Positions 8,945 through 18,731 of a stretch of DNA of 51,867 nucleotides are shown one piece after another. The stretch is taken from contig CAWDMN010000014.1 in the NCBI GenBank assembly GCA_963803155.1, positions 1 through 51,867 of the forward strand. Direction: 5' to 3'. Under the pieces are notes generated by a model. It ran no database searches. It was not told the DNA's origin and saw only the letters and a list, made by a program, of their open reading frames with translations. The translations under genes and the position numbers were made by a program. The first letter of the stretch is position 1. Each line of letters begins with the position of its first letter. Source of the DNA: CAWDMN01 sp963803155 (GTDB lineage Bacteria; Acidobacteriota; Terriglobia; Versatilivoradales; Versatilivoraceae).

Positions 8945-9016
8945 GGCTCATTGCTCTTTGAAATTTTGCTTTTAGATAAGTTCATTAATTCTGCCGGATG
9001 GTTTAGAGAGGGAAAA

Positions 9017-11953
9017 ATGTTTTTACGGAAAACGCCAAGCCTTATGCTTTATCTATATTTGTTCATGGCCCTCCCCATATGGGCGGCCGATCCCACCTAC
9101 AGTTTGCGGGGGAAGGTGGTTGACCCCACGGGGGCAGTGGTACAGGGAGCCGCTGTGATTGCTCGGACCCCTTCGGGAAAAGAGTTCCAGCAAAAGTCGA
9201 ATGAGGCGGGAATATTTGAATTCAAGAACCTGGATGCCGGGGATTATCAGTTGTTGGTTCAAAAAGAAGGATTTTCGGTTTATGAGATTCCTTCTTTGTC
9301 ATTGACGCAGCCTGCCAACTTGACCATTTCTTTGGAACTGGCCGTACAACAGCAACAGGTCACCGTCCAGAGCGATGCCACGGGGGTCACCACCCAGCCG
9401 GAGGAAAATGCCAGCGCCATGGTGATCAAGGGCAAAGACTTGGAAAGTCTTTCCGATGATCCAGATGAACTCTCCGACGAGTTGCAGGCCCTGGCTGGGC
9501 CGGGGGCCGGTCCGAATGGCGGCCAGGTTTTCATCGACGGCTTTTCCGGAGGACGCCTCCCTTCCAAATCCTCGATTCGCGAAGTCCGAATCAACCGCAA
9601 TCCTTATTCCGCGGAGTATGACCGGATCGGGTTTGGCCGGATTGAAATTCTCACCAAGCCTGGAACCGACAAGTTTCGCGGTGATTTATTTTTCAACTTC
9701 AGCGATGATGCCTTTAATGCGCGCAACCCCTTCTCGATGAATAAACCTCCCTTTCAGTCGCGGCTCTTTGGGGGCAATATCAGCGGGCCCATCAATAAAA
9801 AAAGTTCATTCAGCATGAACGTTGAAGGACGGGATGTCACGGAAAACGCCGTTATCAACGCCACAATTCTCGACAGTCAGCTGCAGCCGGTCCCTTATCA
9901 GCAAGCGATTGTCACTCCCCAGTGGCGCTATAGTTTTACTCCCCGCCTGGATTATCAACTTAACGATAAGAATACTTTGATTGTTCGATATCAGTTTTCT
10001 CCCGTCAGTTCAGATGGTCGGGGGATCGGGGGATTTGCTCTCCCCTCCCGCGGTTACAACTTGGATGACCGGGAACACTCCCTGCAAATTACAGAAACAG
10101 CCGTCCTCAGCACCAAAGCCATCAATGAGACCCGGTTTCAGTTCCGCCGGGATTCCGTATCTCAAATGGCAGCCAATAATCAGCCGGCTTTGGATGTGCT
10201 CGATTCTTTTAGCGAAGGAGGCGCCCCGACTGGCGACGCTAGCCAGAAAACGCGCTTTTTCGAAATTCAGAATTACACCTCCTACATCATTCGTAAACAC
10301 ACCCTCAAGTTTGGAGCACGGGTCAGGACCAACCATGTTGACGATATGTCCCCCAATAATTTCGAGGGTACTTTCTCTTTTGCGGGCGGCATTGGCCCAC
10401 TTTTGACTTCCGATTATAAACCCATCCTGGACTCCAATGGGAATCAGGTGCTGGGCCCCATCACCTCCCTGGAGCGCTATCAGCGCACGCTCTACTTGCA
10501 GCAACAAGGCTTTTCACCGGCCGAGATCCAGGCGCTGGGTGGCGGCGCCAGCCAGTTTTCCTTGAACGGCGGCAACCCGCTGGCCAGTATTGAGCAGACC
10601 GATTTGGGTGTTTTTGGAACATGGGATTGGCAAGCCAGGTCTTCGCTGACTTTGAGCGCAGGCTTGCGCTATGAAGATCAAAACAATATCAGTTCACACA
10701 AAAACTTTGCTCCCCGGCTGGGGCTGGCTTGGGGCTTGGATGGGAGAGGAGGAAAACCAGCCAAGACGGTGTTGCGTTGGGGAGGCGGTATCTTTTACGA
10801 TCGAGTGGATAATAGCTTATCGTTGCAGGCTCTCCGCTATAACGGGATCAACCAGTTGAGTTATCTCGTGCCCAATCCCAGTTTCTATCCACAGATCCCC
10901 ACGCTGGCGGATCTGGCCCCTTATCAGAATCTGCAAACAGTTCGCCGGATCGATGTTGCCACCGAGGCGCCTTACCTGATTCAGAGTTCCATAGGAATTG
11001 AGCGGCAGCTCCCGCGCAACACCACCATGGCCGTCAATTATGTTTTCAGCCGGGGAGTTCATTTGCTGCGCACACGCGATGTCAACTTTCCCAATGCGCA
11101 GGGGATCCGGCCATTGGCCGATGTGGGACCGGTCTTTCAATATGAGTCCACCGGCTTCAGCCGTCAACGCCAGCTGATCGTCAATTTCAATACCCGTTTC
11201 AGCCAGAAGATCAACTTGTTCGGGTTTTACTCTTACAACCGGTCTTACAGCGATACTGACGGCGCCGGCAGTCTCCCGGCCGATCCCACCAATTTCCATA
11301 TTGAATGGGGGCCTTCCGGCTTCGACATTCATCATCGCGTGGTAATGGGCGGATCCTACAGGGTCTGGAGAGGAATTTCCTTGAATCCTTTTATGATGGT
11401 CTCCAGCGGCGCTCCCTTCAATATCACGGTTGGCCGGGATCTCAACGGAGACGGCCAATACACGGACCGGCCGGCGTTCGCGGATTCAGCCACAGGCCCT
11501 GAAGTCATGCCCACTCAGTGGGGTAATTTCCTGTTGGTCCCCCAAGCTGGCGACACCATTATCCCTAGAAATTATGGGCGCGGCCCGGGTGCGTTTACGC
11601 TTAATATGCGGGTGGGCAAGACCTGGGGCTTTGGCAAAAAACTGGAAACGGCCGGACAGCAGGGTCCGGGTGGCCCCAGCTTTTTCGGAGGGGGTCCCGG
11701 AGGACCGGGAGGCGGTGGCCGCGGCGGACATGGCGGCCCCGGCAGGTTTGGTGGCGGGGAAACCACCAACCGGCGGTATAATGTGACATTTTCCGTCCAG
11801 GCGCAGAATCTTCTCAATAACGTCAATTTGGCTCCGCCCGTGGGAAACTTGAGTTCTCCACTCTTTGGCCAATCCACTCAGCTGGCGGGACGATTTGGCG
11901 GAGGCGCCGCGTCCAACCGCCGCATCGATTTGCAGTTGCGGTTCTCTTTCTAA
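9017..11953 (+). CDS. Oar-like TonB-dependent outer-membrane receptor
   Basis: A 978-residue outer-membrane protein. The ATG at 9017 is chosen over an upstream TTG at 8951 because GAGAGGGA lies just before it and it opens a signal peptide (MFLRKTPSLMLYLYLFMALP, cleaved near IWA/AD). Residues about 28-105 are a carboxypeptidase-regulatory-like beta-sandwich (RGKVVDPTGAVVQGAAV, then FEFKNLDAGDYQL). A plug domain follows, then a long barrel ending in LQLRFSF with the terminal Phe used for outer-membrane insertion. A Gly-rich segment near residues 885-915 is probably an exposed loop. Oar-like receptors are greatly expanded in Acidobacteriota and usually import glycans or other large substrates. 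The ligand cannot be read from sequence, but neighbouring glycanases suggest oligosaccharides. Confidence 0.9.
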   Translation: MFLRKTPSLMLYLYLFMALPIWAADPTYSLRGKVVDPTGAVVQGAAVIARTPSGKEFQQKSNEAGIFEFKNLDAGDYQLLVQKEGFSVYEIPSLSLTQPANLTISLELAVQQQQVTVQSDATGVTTQPEENASAMVIKGKDLESLSDDPDELSDELQALAGPGAGPNGGQVFIDGFSGGRLPSKSSIREVRINRNPYSAEYDRIGFGRIEILTKPGTDKFRGDLFFNFSDDAFNARNPFSMNKPPFQSRLFGGNISGPINKKSSFSMNVEGRDVTENAVINATILDSQLQPVPYQQAIVTPQWRYSFTPRLDYQLNDKNTLIVRYQFSPVSSDGRGIGGFALPSRGYNLDDREHSLQITETAVLSTKAINETRFQFRRDSVSQMAANNQPALDVLDSFSEGGAPTGDASQKTRFFEIQNYTSYIIRKHTLKFGARVRTNHVDDMSPNNFEGTFSFAGGIGPLLTSDYKPILDSNGNQVLGPITSLERYQRTLYLQQQGFSPAEIQALGGGASQFSLNGGNPLASIEQTDLGVFGTWDWQARSSLTLSAGLRYEDQNNISSHKNFAPRLGLAWGLDGRGGKPAKTVLRWGGGIFYDRVDNSLSLQALRYNGINQLSYLVPNPSFYPQIPTLADLAPYQNLQTVRRIDVATEAPYLIQSSIGIERQLPRNTTMAVNYVFSRGVHLLRTRDVNFPNAQGIRPLADVGPVFQYESTGFSRQRQLIVNFNTRFSQKINLFGFYSYNRSYSDTDGAGSLPADPTNFHIEWGPSGFDIHHRVVMGGSYRVWRGISLNPFMMVSSGAPFNITVGRDLNGDGQYTDRPAFADSATGPEVMPTQWGNFLLVPQAGDTIIPRNYGRGPGAFTLNMRVGKTWGFGKKLETAGQQGPGGPSFFGGGPGGPGGGGRGGHGGPGRFGGGETTNRRYNVTFSVQAQNLLNNVNLAPPVGNLSSPLFGQSTQLAGRFGGGAASNRRIDLQLRFSF

Positions 11954-11960
11954 GGCCTCT

Positions 11961-12137
11961 TATTTAGAGTCTTTATATAAAGTGCATTTTTTTGTGGGAT
12001 GGTTAGCTCGAAGAGCGTAACGCATCGGGGATGCCGCATCCAACGCCTGATGGGTTACGCGCGGGTGACCGCTATCACCCCGCGCTAACCCATCCTACCA
12101 AACCGGCTTTATACACTCTCTAAATGGACTCTATTTA
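11961..12137. mobile_element. MITE-like element family B, copy 1 (177 bp with duplications)
   Basis: TATTTA occurs at both ends (11961-11966 and 12132-12137), flanking inverted ends GAGTC and GACTC. The interior has a long imperfect hairpin around GGATGGTTAGC and GCTAACCCATCC plus GGGTGACCGC. The copy at 35115-35303 shares the interior but is flanked by TAATTA on both sides, which indicates a 6-base target duplication. It begins 7 bases after the TonB receptor stop and could also act as its terminator. Confidence 0.75.
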
Positions 12138-12389
12138 GGGTCTATTTATTCTGCATAAGGAGTAGTTCCGCGTTATTGGGAAGGGAACTCAATTGAGCGT
12201 CACAGGCCACGGCGGCTATCGAGAACCGCGGGGCGCTGCTGATGCCCTGGTAATTCAAGACACCCGCCCGATCTCCCATCTGGCGCAACGTCATTTCACA
12301 ATGCCGCCCGGGTCAACTATTACACCAAACTCTGCCCCCAGTTTCCGGGTTGGCTGGGTGGACCCGTGCCCACTATTTCTCTTCTTTTT

Positions 12390-13811
12390 TTATGATTGCC
12401 TGCCGCTTTGCCTGGACCAATGCCAATAAAATGGCAGTCCGAGCGCAATCAGAGACAGCCCAGTGAAAGCCTGACGGGGCGTGGCGATCAGCGAATTCAT
12501 CAACAGCCATCCCGTGACGAGCAGAAACAGCAGGGGGACGACGGGATATCCCCAAGTTCGATAAGGCCGAGGCACATTGGGAAAACGACGGCGAAAGACG
12601 AAGATGGAGGCGGCAGTCAAACCATAAAGAAACCAGGAAGCAAAAATCACACCATCGGTCAAAGTGTCATAGGTCCCTGCCAGCGTCAAAGCCCCCGCCC
12701 AGACCCCTTGCGCCAGCAGAGCCCGGACAGGCACTCGGCTGCGCGGCGATAGGGCGGCCAATTGACTAAAAAAAAGGCCGTCCTGCGCTAGGGCAAAAGG
12801 GACGCGAGAATTTGCGAGGACGGAGGCATACAACGCCCCGAATGAGGAAATGAGCAGTACACCCGCCATGATGCCGACCGCCGCGGGGCCTAAAATGCGT
12901 CCAATCACTTCCGTGGCTACGGAAGAACTTAAAGGAATACTGGCAATCTCAGCTGGGGTCAACACAAAAAAATAACCGCCATTAACCATCAGGTAGAGCG
13001 CACCAACCAGCAACGTGGCGGCAATAAAGGCGCGGGGCAAATTGCGTTGTGGATTTTTCACCTCGCCGGCCACCGAGGTGACATTGTCCCATCCATCATA
13101 CGCCCACAAAGCACCCACCAGGGCAGCGCCAAAGCCTGCCCAGCCACCGCGGGCACTCCATGGAACCGCCTCGCATGCGCCAGCCATTCCCGACAAAGAA
13201 AGATTAGCCCAGTGTCCGGGCCAGAGCAGATAGGCACAAATGCTCACGCCCATTAAGGAAACCAATTTGAACAGGGTCAACAGTGTGGCGATGCGCCCCG
13301 AAAGCGCAACTGCGCCACAATTGATCAAGGTGGCGGCAGCAATGAAAAGCAGGGCGACGATTTGGATCTTACTAATCGTGAGGACATATCCTAAGATGGG
13401 GATCACAGCCAGCGAACCATTCAGCCAGCCTCCCAGCAGGATATTCAAGAAGATGGTGCTCCCCACCGCCAGCGCGGCTTGAGAACCGGTGCGCGCCGCC
13501 ACAAAAAGAGTCCAGGCATAGATGAATCCTACGGGACGCCCATAGGCTTCTTTTAGGAAAACGTAGCCGCCGCCGGAACGGGGCATCAAGGCCGCCAATT
13601 CCGCATAAGTCAGAGCTCCGGCCATGGAGAGCAATCCCCCGAGCCCCCAGGCAGCCAAAACTAACCAGGGTTCGCCCACATTGCACGTCATGACCCGGGT
13701 CTTCAGGAAAATCCCCGTGCCAATCATATTGGCAATATTGATGGACACGGCGGCCGATAGTCCGAGGCCACGCACGACATCGGTTCGGCTTTTTGAGGTG
13801 GCGTAAATCAT
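12390..13811 (-). CDS. APC-superfamily amino acid permease
   Basis: A 473-residue integral membrane protein with about 12 hydrophobic segments. The start at 13811 (MIYATSKSRTDVVRG) is preferred because GAAGG lies just upstream; an in-frame start 36 bases further out lacks one. The consensus helix 1 motif of the APC family is present (NIANMIGTGIFLKTRV), as is the ELAALMPRSGGGYVFLKEAYG segment of the L-type/SteT-like branch. These transporters move amino acids by exchange or proton symport across the inner membrane. Which amino acid is unknown. It stands alone: the gene downstream is on the other strand across a MITE, and the upstream gene (14007) runs in the same direction about 195 bases away. 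Confidence 0.87.
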   Translation of the reverse strand: MIYATSKSRTDVVRGLGLSAAVSINIANMIGTGIFLKTRVMTCNVGEPWLVLAAWGLGGLLSMAGALTYAELAALMPRSGGGYVFLKEAYGRPVGFIYAWTLFVAARTGSQAALAVGSTIFLNILLGGWLNGSLAVIPILGYVLTISKIQIVALLFIAAATLINCGAVALSGRIATLLTLFKLVSLMGVSICAYLLWPGHWANLSLSGMAGACEAVPWSARGGWAGFGAALVGALWAYDGWDNVTSVAGEVKNPQRNLPRAFIAATLLVGALYLMVNGGYFFVLTPAEIASIPLSSSVATEVIGRILGPAAVGIMAGVLLISSFGALYASVLANSRVPFALAQDGLFFSQLAALSPRSRVPVRALLAQGVWAGALTLAGTYDTLTDGVIFASWFLYGLTAASIFVFRRRFPNVPRPYRTWGYPVVPLLFLLVTGWLLMNSLIATPRQAFTGLSLIALGLPFYWHWSRQSGRQS

Positions 13812-14006
13812 GCCTTCAATCCTGGCCCGGCATTTCAATAAATGCAAATGGTCAAGACGTGTAAGAATTCATTGGAGCCTCTAACAGAGGGATGTTTTCC
13901 GTCCATACCGTGGACCGCTCCGTGCCTTGGTGTCTGTGGCCAAAAATCCGAATTATCGTGGATCAGCGGGACGCGGAAAAGGATAAAGCTCACTTCAGGC
14001 GGTGGA

Positions 14007-16022
14007 TTACTCTGGCGATTCGTTTTGGATCTGCCGCAGCGCAGACTGCGCCATTTCAAATTGGGGGTTCAACTTGAGAGCCTGCCGATATGCCAATACT
14101 GCATCAGCGTTTTTCCCCAATTTCCGCAACAACATGCCGATCTGACAGTAGGCTTGAGCGTCTGGCTTTAGCTGAGCCACCCTCTGAAAATGCCACAACG
14201 CTTCTTCATTCCTGTTGAGATTTCGCAACAATGTCCCAGCTTCACTGAAAGCCTGTACATTCCCCGGCTGCAATTGAACCACCCGCTGAAATTGTTCCAA
14301 CGCTTCCGGCATTCTGCCCAAAACTCGCAGAGCGAGTCCCAAGTTCATGTGAAATTCCGAGAATTCGGGCCGAAGCTGAGTGGCCCGCTGGAAATGAAGC
14401 AAGGCTTTCTCGTAATTCCCTTTTTGTCCCCAGATGGCGCCCTGGTTGTTTTCAGCACCCGCCAGATTCTCGATTGCCGACCGATAGGTGGGATTCAGTT
14501 TGTAGGCCTTCTGAAAATGTTCCCAAGCCTCCAGGGGTTTCCCCTCTTCGGCCAGACATTTTCCGATGCCATTCAGAGCCACAAAGTTGTTCTCGGTATA
14601 ACGCAAGGCCTGAGAAAAAAGGGTCCGATCATTCGTCCAAAGTCCAACTTGATTATGCGTCAAACCACTCAAAACGACTAGAGTCAGGAGGACCAGCCCC
14701 CCCAAACAAGCGGAGATTGCTCGATGCGAACGGCTCCATTCGAATCCAAAATAAACGACGGAGATGAATATGCCAATCAGCGGGAGATAAGCATAACGAT
14801 CAGCCATAGCTTGGTCCCCAGCCTGAATAATGCCAATCATGGGTAGAAGAGTCACAAGGTACCAGAGCCATCCAACCAATAGATAAGGCCATTTCAGCGC
14901 AAACCGAAGAGACAGAAAAGTGGCGATTCCAAGGAAGAACAACGAGGCAAACACTTGCCAGAAAGGCACTCCCGCCACGGGATACGGGTAGAATACCACC
15001 AGGTGTTCCGGCCAGATTGTTTTGAGCGGGTATTGGACATATGCAACAACCGCATTGGCCATACGCACGGGAAAGGAAAAAACCGCAAGGGATTTGACCG
15101 CACCACCGGTTTTTTGCGCATAAATCGTGACGAAGCTGCTGATGGCGGCAAGGATGAAGAAAGGAATCTTTTCTTTAACTGACGAGAAAAGAAATTCCAC
15201 TATTTGCCCGGAAGAGAAGGTTGGCTTTGATGGATACAACCAATTGTCCTCTTCCAAACACAAATCCGTTGGGGAGTCGCTTGCTGAGTCAGAGGAGGAA
15301 CGGAGAGCGGTATGCTTCGCTCTTTTTCTCCGGGCGATTTTCGAACCACTCTGGAGGGGCAAATTTTTCTCAAAAGGGATCTTGACTTTTCCTGAACCCC
15401 CAAATCTCTTTAAAGGCCAAAAGTCCAGTAGGAGCAGGATTACGGGCAAAGTCACAATCATGGGCTTTGTCATGAGCCCCAGAAAAAAGAAACCCAGCGC
15501 CAAAAGATAATTCTTCCAGGACTTCTTCTGGACAAAAGCAAGATAAGCCCAGATTGCCAGCAGGGCAAAAAACATGCTCAGGACATTTTTCCGCTCCGCA
15601 ATCCAAGCAACCGATTCCACATTGAGGGGATGAAGGCCAAAGAGGGCTGCAACTATGGCCGATGGTCCGGCCTGACTGGTCATTTTGGCCAGCACAAAAA
15701 ACAAAAGGCAGATGTTGATTCCATGGAAAAGCAAGTTCTCCAAATGGTAACCCAGGGGATTCATCCCATAAAGCTGTGCATCAATTTCGTAAGAAATCCA
15801 AGTGAGAGGGTGCCAGTTGGCAAAGTAGGTCGTCGAAAAAGCCCAGACGACATTCGACCAGGTGAAGCCCTGTTGAATCTGGCCATTTTCAACCACATAG
15901 TTGGCGTCATCATATCCGACAAAATCACAGTGCAGCAAAGGCTGGTAGGCCCAGAAGAAAAGAGACACTGCCAGACAAATCCAAATCCATTTCTTTTTTT
16001 GCCAGGGAAAATAGCTAGTCAT
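14007..16022 (-). CDS. TMTC/GT-C-like membrane protein with C-terminal TPR repeats
   Basis: About 671 residues counted from MTSYFPWQKK. No start has a good ribosome binding site: in-frame starts also lie at 16052 and 16100, so the N-terminus is uncertain. The first 500 residues contain about ten membrane segments. GYDDANYVVEN in the first periplasmic loop is the acidic motif typical of GT-C glycosyltransferases and TMTC proteins, and HPLNVESVAWIAERKNVLSM is a strongly conserved TMTC-type segment. Residues about 500-670 form at least five TPR units (for example ALLHFQRATQLRPEFSEFHMNLGLAL). Such proteins are proposed to transfer sugars from lipid-linked donors to exported proteins; that function here is inference. 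A 20-bp-stem hairpin lies just upstream. Confidence 0.8.
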   Translation of the reverse strand: MTSYFPWQKKKWIWICLAVSLFFWAYQPLLHCDFVGYDDANYVVENGQIQQGFTWSNVVWAFSTTYFANWHPLTWISYEIDAQLYGMNPLGYHLENLLFHGINICLLFFVLAKMTSQAGPSAIVAALFGLHPLNVESVAWIAERKNVLSMFFALLAIWAYLAFVQKKSWKNYLLALGFFFLGLMTKPMIVTLPVILLLLDFWPLKRFGGSGKVKIPFEKNLPLQSGSKIARRKRAKHTALRSSSDSASDSPTDLCLEEDNWLYPSKPTFSSGQIVEFLFSSVKEKIPFFILAAISSFVTIYAQKTGGAVKSLAVFSFPVRMANAVVAYVQYPLKTIWPEHLVVFYPYPVAGVPFWQVFASLFFLGIATFLSLRFALKWPYLLVGWLWYLVTLLPMIGIIQAGDQAMADRYAYLPLIGIFISVVYFGFEWSRSHRAISACLGGLVLLTLVVLSGLTHNQVGLWTNDRTLFSQALRYTENNFVALNGIGKCLAEEGKPLEAWEHFQKAYKLNPTYRSAIENLAGAENNQGAIWGQKGNYEKALLHFQRATQLRPEFSEFHMNLGLALRVLGRMPEALEQFQRVVQLQPGNVQAFSEAGTLLRNLNRNEEALWHFQRVAQLKPDAQAYCQIGMLLRKLGKNADAVLAYRQALKLNPQFEMAQSALRQIQNESPE

Positions 16023-16104
16023 AATGGAAAATATTGAGACGAAAAAAAACATCAACGGGAACGCGCGATTCTTTGCGCATTGCCAAGTTAATCCGCCCAC
16101 ATTC

Positions 16105-16148
16105 GCAAGCCATGTAACGCGCGATCCTTCGCGCGTTACATGGCTTGC
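16105..16148. repeat. Perfect 20-bp-stem hairpin
   Basis: GCAAGCCATGTAACGCGCGA and its exact complement flank a TCCT loop. It sits between the fusA-like terminator and the membrane/TPR gene. The TAACGCGCG and nearby GGGTGACAGCGGTCAC strings resemble the interior of MITE family B. Confidence 0.8.
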
Positions 16149-16225
16149 TTAGATTCCCTATCGAGCGCGCACGGGTGACAGCGGTCACATTTGCCTGCTC
16201 CGCCTTCACAAGAATTAAATGCAAG

Positions 16226-16257
16226 AATAAAAAAGCCGGGAAAACTTCCCCGGCTTT
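16226..16257 (-). terminator. Rho-independent terminator of the EF-G-like gene
   Basis: On the minus strand a 9-bp stem AAAGCCGGG / CCCGGCTTT with a 7-base loop is followed by a run of T, 28 bases after the stop codon. Confidence 0.85.
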
Positions 16258-16284
16258 GCGAGATTGCGCGGACTCAGTTGAAGA

Positions 16285-18387
16285 TTACTCTTCTTCTTCC
16301 TCCTCGCCTGCCTTGGCGGCTTTATATTTCTCGACAATTTTCTCGGCAATCTGTTGCGGGACGATATCGTAATGCGAAAATTCCATGGTGTAATCGCCAC
16401 GCCCCTGGGTCATCGAAGTCAACGAAGGCGCATAAGAGAGCATTTCCGCCATGGGCACTTGGGCCTTGATCACCTGCATGCCCCCTTTGGAATCCATCCC
16501 CTGCACCCGTCCGCGCCGCGAATTCAAATCCCCCATTAAATCGCCGGCATACGCATCCGGGGCATAAACTTCCACATTCATCACTGGCTCCAAGAGGCAG
16601 GGATGAGCTTGTTCCATCGCCTTTTTGAAAGCTAGCGAACCGGCAATTTTGAACGCCATTTCCGAGGAATCCACTTCGTGATAGGAACCGTCATAGAGGA
16701 TGACTCGAAAATCCACGACCGGACAACCCGCCAGATATCCACGGGCAGCGGATTCCAGGATCCCCTTCTCCACCGCCGGAATATAGTTCTTGGGAATGGA
16801 GCCGCCGAAAATTTCGTTGGCAAACTCAAAGTGGGCGCCGCGAGGCAGAGGTTCCATCTTGATTTTGCAGTCGCCATATTGGCCATGGCCGCCGCTCTGT
16901 TTCTTGTGTTTCCCTTGAACATCGGCCCGGCCGCGAATGGTTTCACGATAAGGAACTTTGGGGGGTTTCAAGTTCACATCCACCCCGAACCGCTTCTTCA
17001 AACGGGCCACAATCGTCTCAATGTGCAACTGCCCCATTCCGGAAAGCAGCATTTCATTGGTTTGCTGATCCCGCCCAAATTTCAGGGTGAAATCCTCCTC
17101 CAATATTCTTTGCAGGGCGCTGCTGATTTTATCTTCATCACCCCGTGACTTCGGCTCGATGGCAAAAGTGATCATGGGCTCGGGGAATGGCAACTTTTTA
17201 TAGAGAACAGGCTGATCTTTATCGCCCAGAGTATCTCCCGTGACCGTCTCTTTTAATTTGGCCACCACGCCGATGTCACCCGCGTGCAGTTCGGGGATCT
17301 CCACCGGAGATTTCCCCTGGGGGATGGAAAGATGGGCCAACCGTTCCGCGCCGCCTTTTACCAAGTTGGGCACGGTGGCATCGTTTTTCAACACTCCGGA
17401 AAACACCTTGAAAAAAGTGAGCCTCCCCGCGAAGGGATCCGCCAGTGTCTTGAAGACGAACAGCGAAAGCGGTTCGGAATCGCCGATGGATCGAGAGACC
17501 GAAGCATTCCCAGTCACATTGGTCCCTTCAATCGGTTTGCGCTCCGTGGCGGCGGGGAAATAGTTGACGATGCTCTCCATTAGATTCTGAGTGCCGATGT
17601 TGAGCAATCCCGAGGCGGCCAGAATGGGGAAGATCCGCCGTTCCGCCACGGCCTGTTTCAATCCTTCCAGCAGCTGCTCGGGAGCGAGTGTCCCCTTGTC
17701 GAAGAATTCCTCCATCAGGGCATCGTTTCCTTCCGCAACCAATTCCACCAGCGCTTCATGTCCCTTCTGAGCGGCTTCCTGCATATCCGCCGGGATGTCG
17801 GATTCCACGGCTTTTCCCTGCCCATTCGGCTCATACTTGTAAGACTTCATCTGGATCAGGTCGACCAAGCCAGTGAAATTCTTCTCCAGTCCGATGGGCA
17901 AATGGATGGGGACGGCTGTCCGGCCAAAAAATTGGTTGATGGACTCCACGCTGCGGTCAAAACTCGCATTTTCCCTCTCCAATTTGTTGACCACCAGAAA
18001 AACCGGCAGGTTGAACTCTTCGGCAAATTGGAAGACCTTCTCGGTTTGCACTTCCACGCCCGCCACGGAATCCACCAAAATCAGGGCCGCATCGGAAATC
18101 CACATGCTGTTCCGTGCCTCTTGGATGAAAACCCCTTTACCAGGGGTATCCAAAAAATTAATCTTGTTCTTGTTCCATTCGACATGGGCAATCCCCGTAG
18201 TGATACTGATCTTACGTTCAATTTCTTCCGCATCAAAATCGGTAACGGAAGTGCCATCATCCACCCGGCCTAATCGGTTTCCGACCCCTCCTAGAAAAAG
18301 GCAACTCGCCACTAGAGAGGTTTTTCCGCTGGATCCATGACCCGCTACCGCCACATTTTTTATATTGGCGCCATTATAAACCTTCAC
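16285..18387 (-). CDS. fusA: Elongation factor G-like GTPase (EF-G paralogue with atypical G motifs)
   Basis: A 700-residue translation-factor-like GTPase. GTG at 18387 is the start, with AAAGGAG about 7 bases upstream. Domain order is that of EF-G: GTPase 1-280, domain II about 300-390, III about 395-475, IV about 480-600 (with KHKKQSGGHGQYGDC), V about 600-690. G1 is GHGSSGKT (16-23). Two normally fixed positions differ: G3 reads DTPGKGVF (80-87), with Lys where EF-G has His and EF-G2-type paralogues have Tyr, and G4 reads NKLE (134-137) instead of NKxD. DFDAEEIERKISI marks the EF-G2-like branch rather than canonical EF-G. No rpsL, rpsG or tuf lies nearby, which fits a paralogue. Its GTP hydrolysis and nucleotide specificity may be altered; that is inference. 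Confidence 0.85.
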   Translation of the reverse strand: MKVYNGANIKNVAVAGHGSSGKTSLVASCLFLGGVGNRLGRVDDGTSVTDFDAEEIERKISITTGIAHVEWNKNKINFLDTPGKGVFIQEARNSMWISDAALILVDSVAGVEVQTEKVFQFAEEFNLPVFLVVNKLERENASFDRSVESINQFFGRTAVPIHLPIGLEKNFTGLVDLIQMKSYKYEPNGQGKAVESDIPADMQEAAQKGHEALVELVAEGNDALMEEFFDKGTLAPEQLLEGLKQAVAERRIFPILAASGLLNIGTQNLMESIVNYFPAATERKPIEGTNVTGNASVSRSIGDSEPLSLFVFKTLADPFAGRLTFFKVFSGVLKNDATVPNLVKGGAERLAHLSIPQGKSPVEIPELHAGDIGVVAKLKETVTGDTLGDKDQPVLYKKLPFPEPMITFAIEPKSRGDEDKISSALQRILEEDFTLKFGRDQQTNEMLLSGMGQLHIETIVARLKKRFGVDVNLKPPKVPYRETIRGRADVQGKHKKQSGGHGQYGDCKIKMEPLPRGAHFEFANEIFGGSIPKNYIPAVEKGILESAARGYLAGCPVVDFRVILYDGSYHEVDSSEMAFKIAGSLAFKKAMEQAHPCLLEPVMNVEVYAPDAYAGDLMGDLNSRRGRVQGMDSKGGMQVIKAQVPMAEMLSYAPSLTSMTQGRGDYTMEFSHYDIVPQQIAEKIVEKYKAAKAGEEEEEE

Positions 18388-18506
18388 AGCCTGCTCCTTT
18401 CTCGCCTATTCAAGATGATTAGCCCTAGAAGTGCGGCCCGCTCGAAATCCAGAAACTTCGATATTAGCACATCGAATTTTCTTCAATCAACTCAATTGAA
18501 AAGCAG

Positions 18507-18648
18507 GAGTGTAATTCAAAGTGCGACAGGGTGAACTAGTCACGCCGATAGGCTGAACTAAGCAAAAGCCGTGAGGGCGAGGCTTGCCTTCCATATATTC
18601 CCTCCCTTGACGCACTTTCCATCCTCTGTTGGACTTTGAGTTATACCC
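18507..18648. mobile_element. MITE-like element family A, short degenerate copy
   Basis: The left end GAGTGTAATTCAAAGTGCGA nearly matches the intact copy at 28074; the right end GGACTTTGAGTTATACCC is a decayed inverse. The middle is internally deleted (142 bp against 214 bp). No target duplication is seen. It fills most of the gap upstream of the EF-G-like gene. Confidence 0.7.
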
Positions 18649-18731
18649 GGATAACAGATTTATCCTTGTTTCTGAATCAAAGCACATGGTAGATTACTTT
18701 TAAAGGTGGTTTCCAAACTCAAAGAGGCCAT

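Noticed and set aside
12193..12429. 78-codon plus-strand frame between the TonB receptor and the permease
   Set aside because: It overlaps the permease 3' end and its composition looks non-protein.
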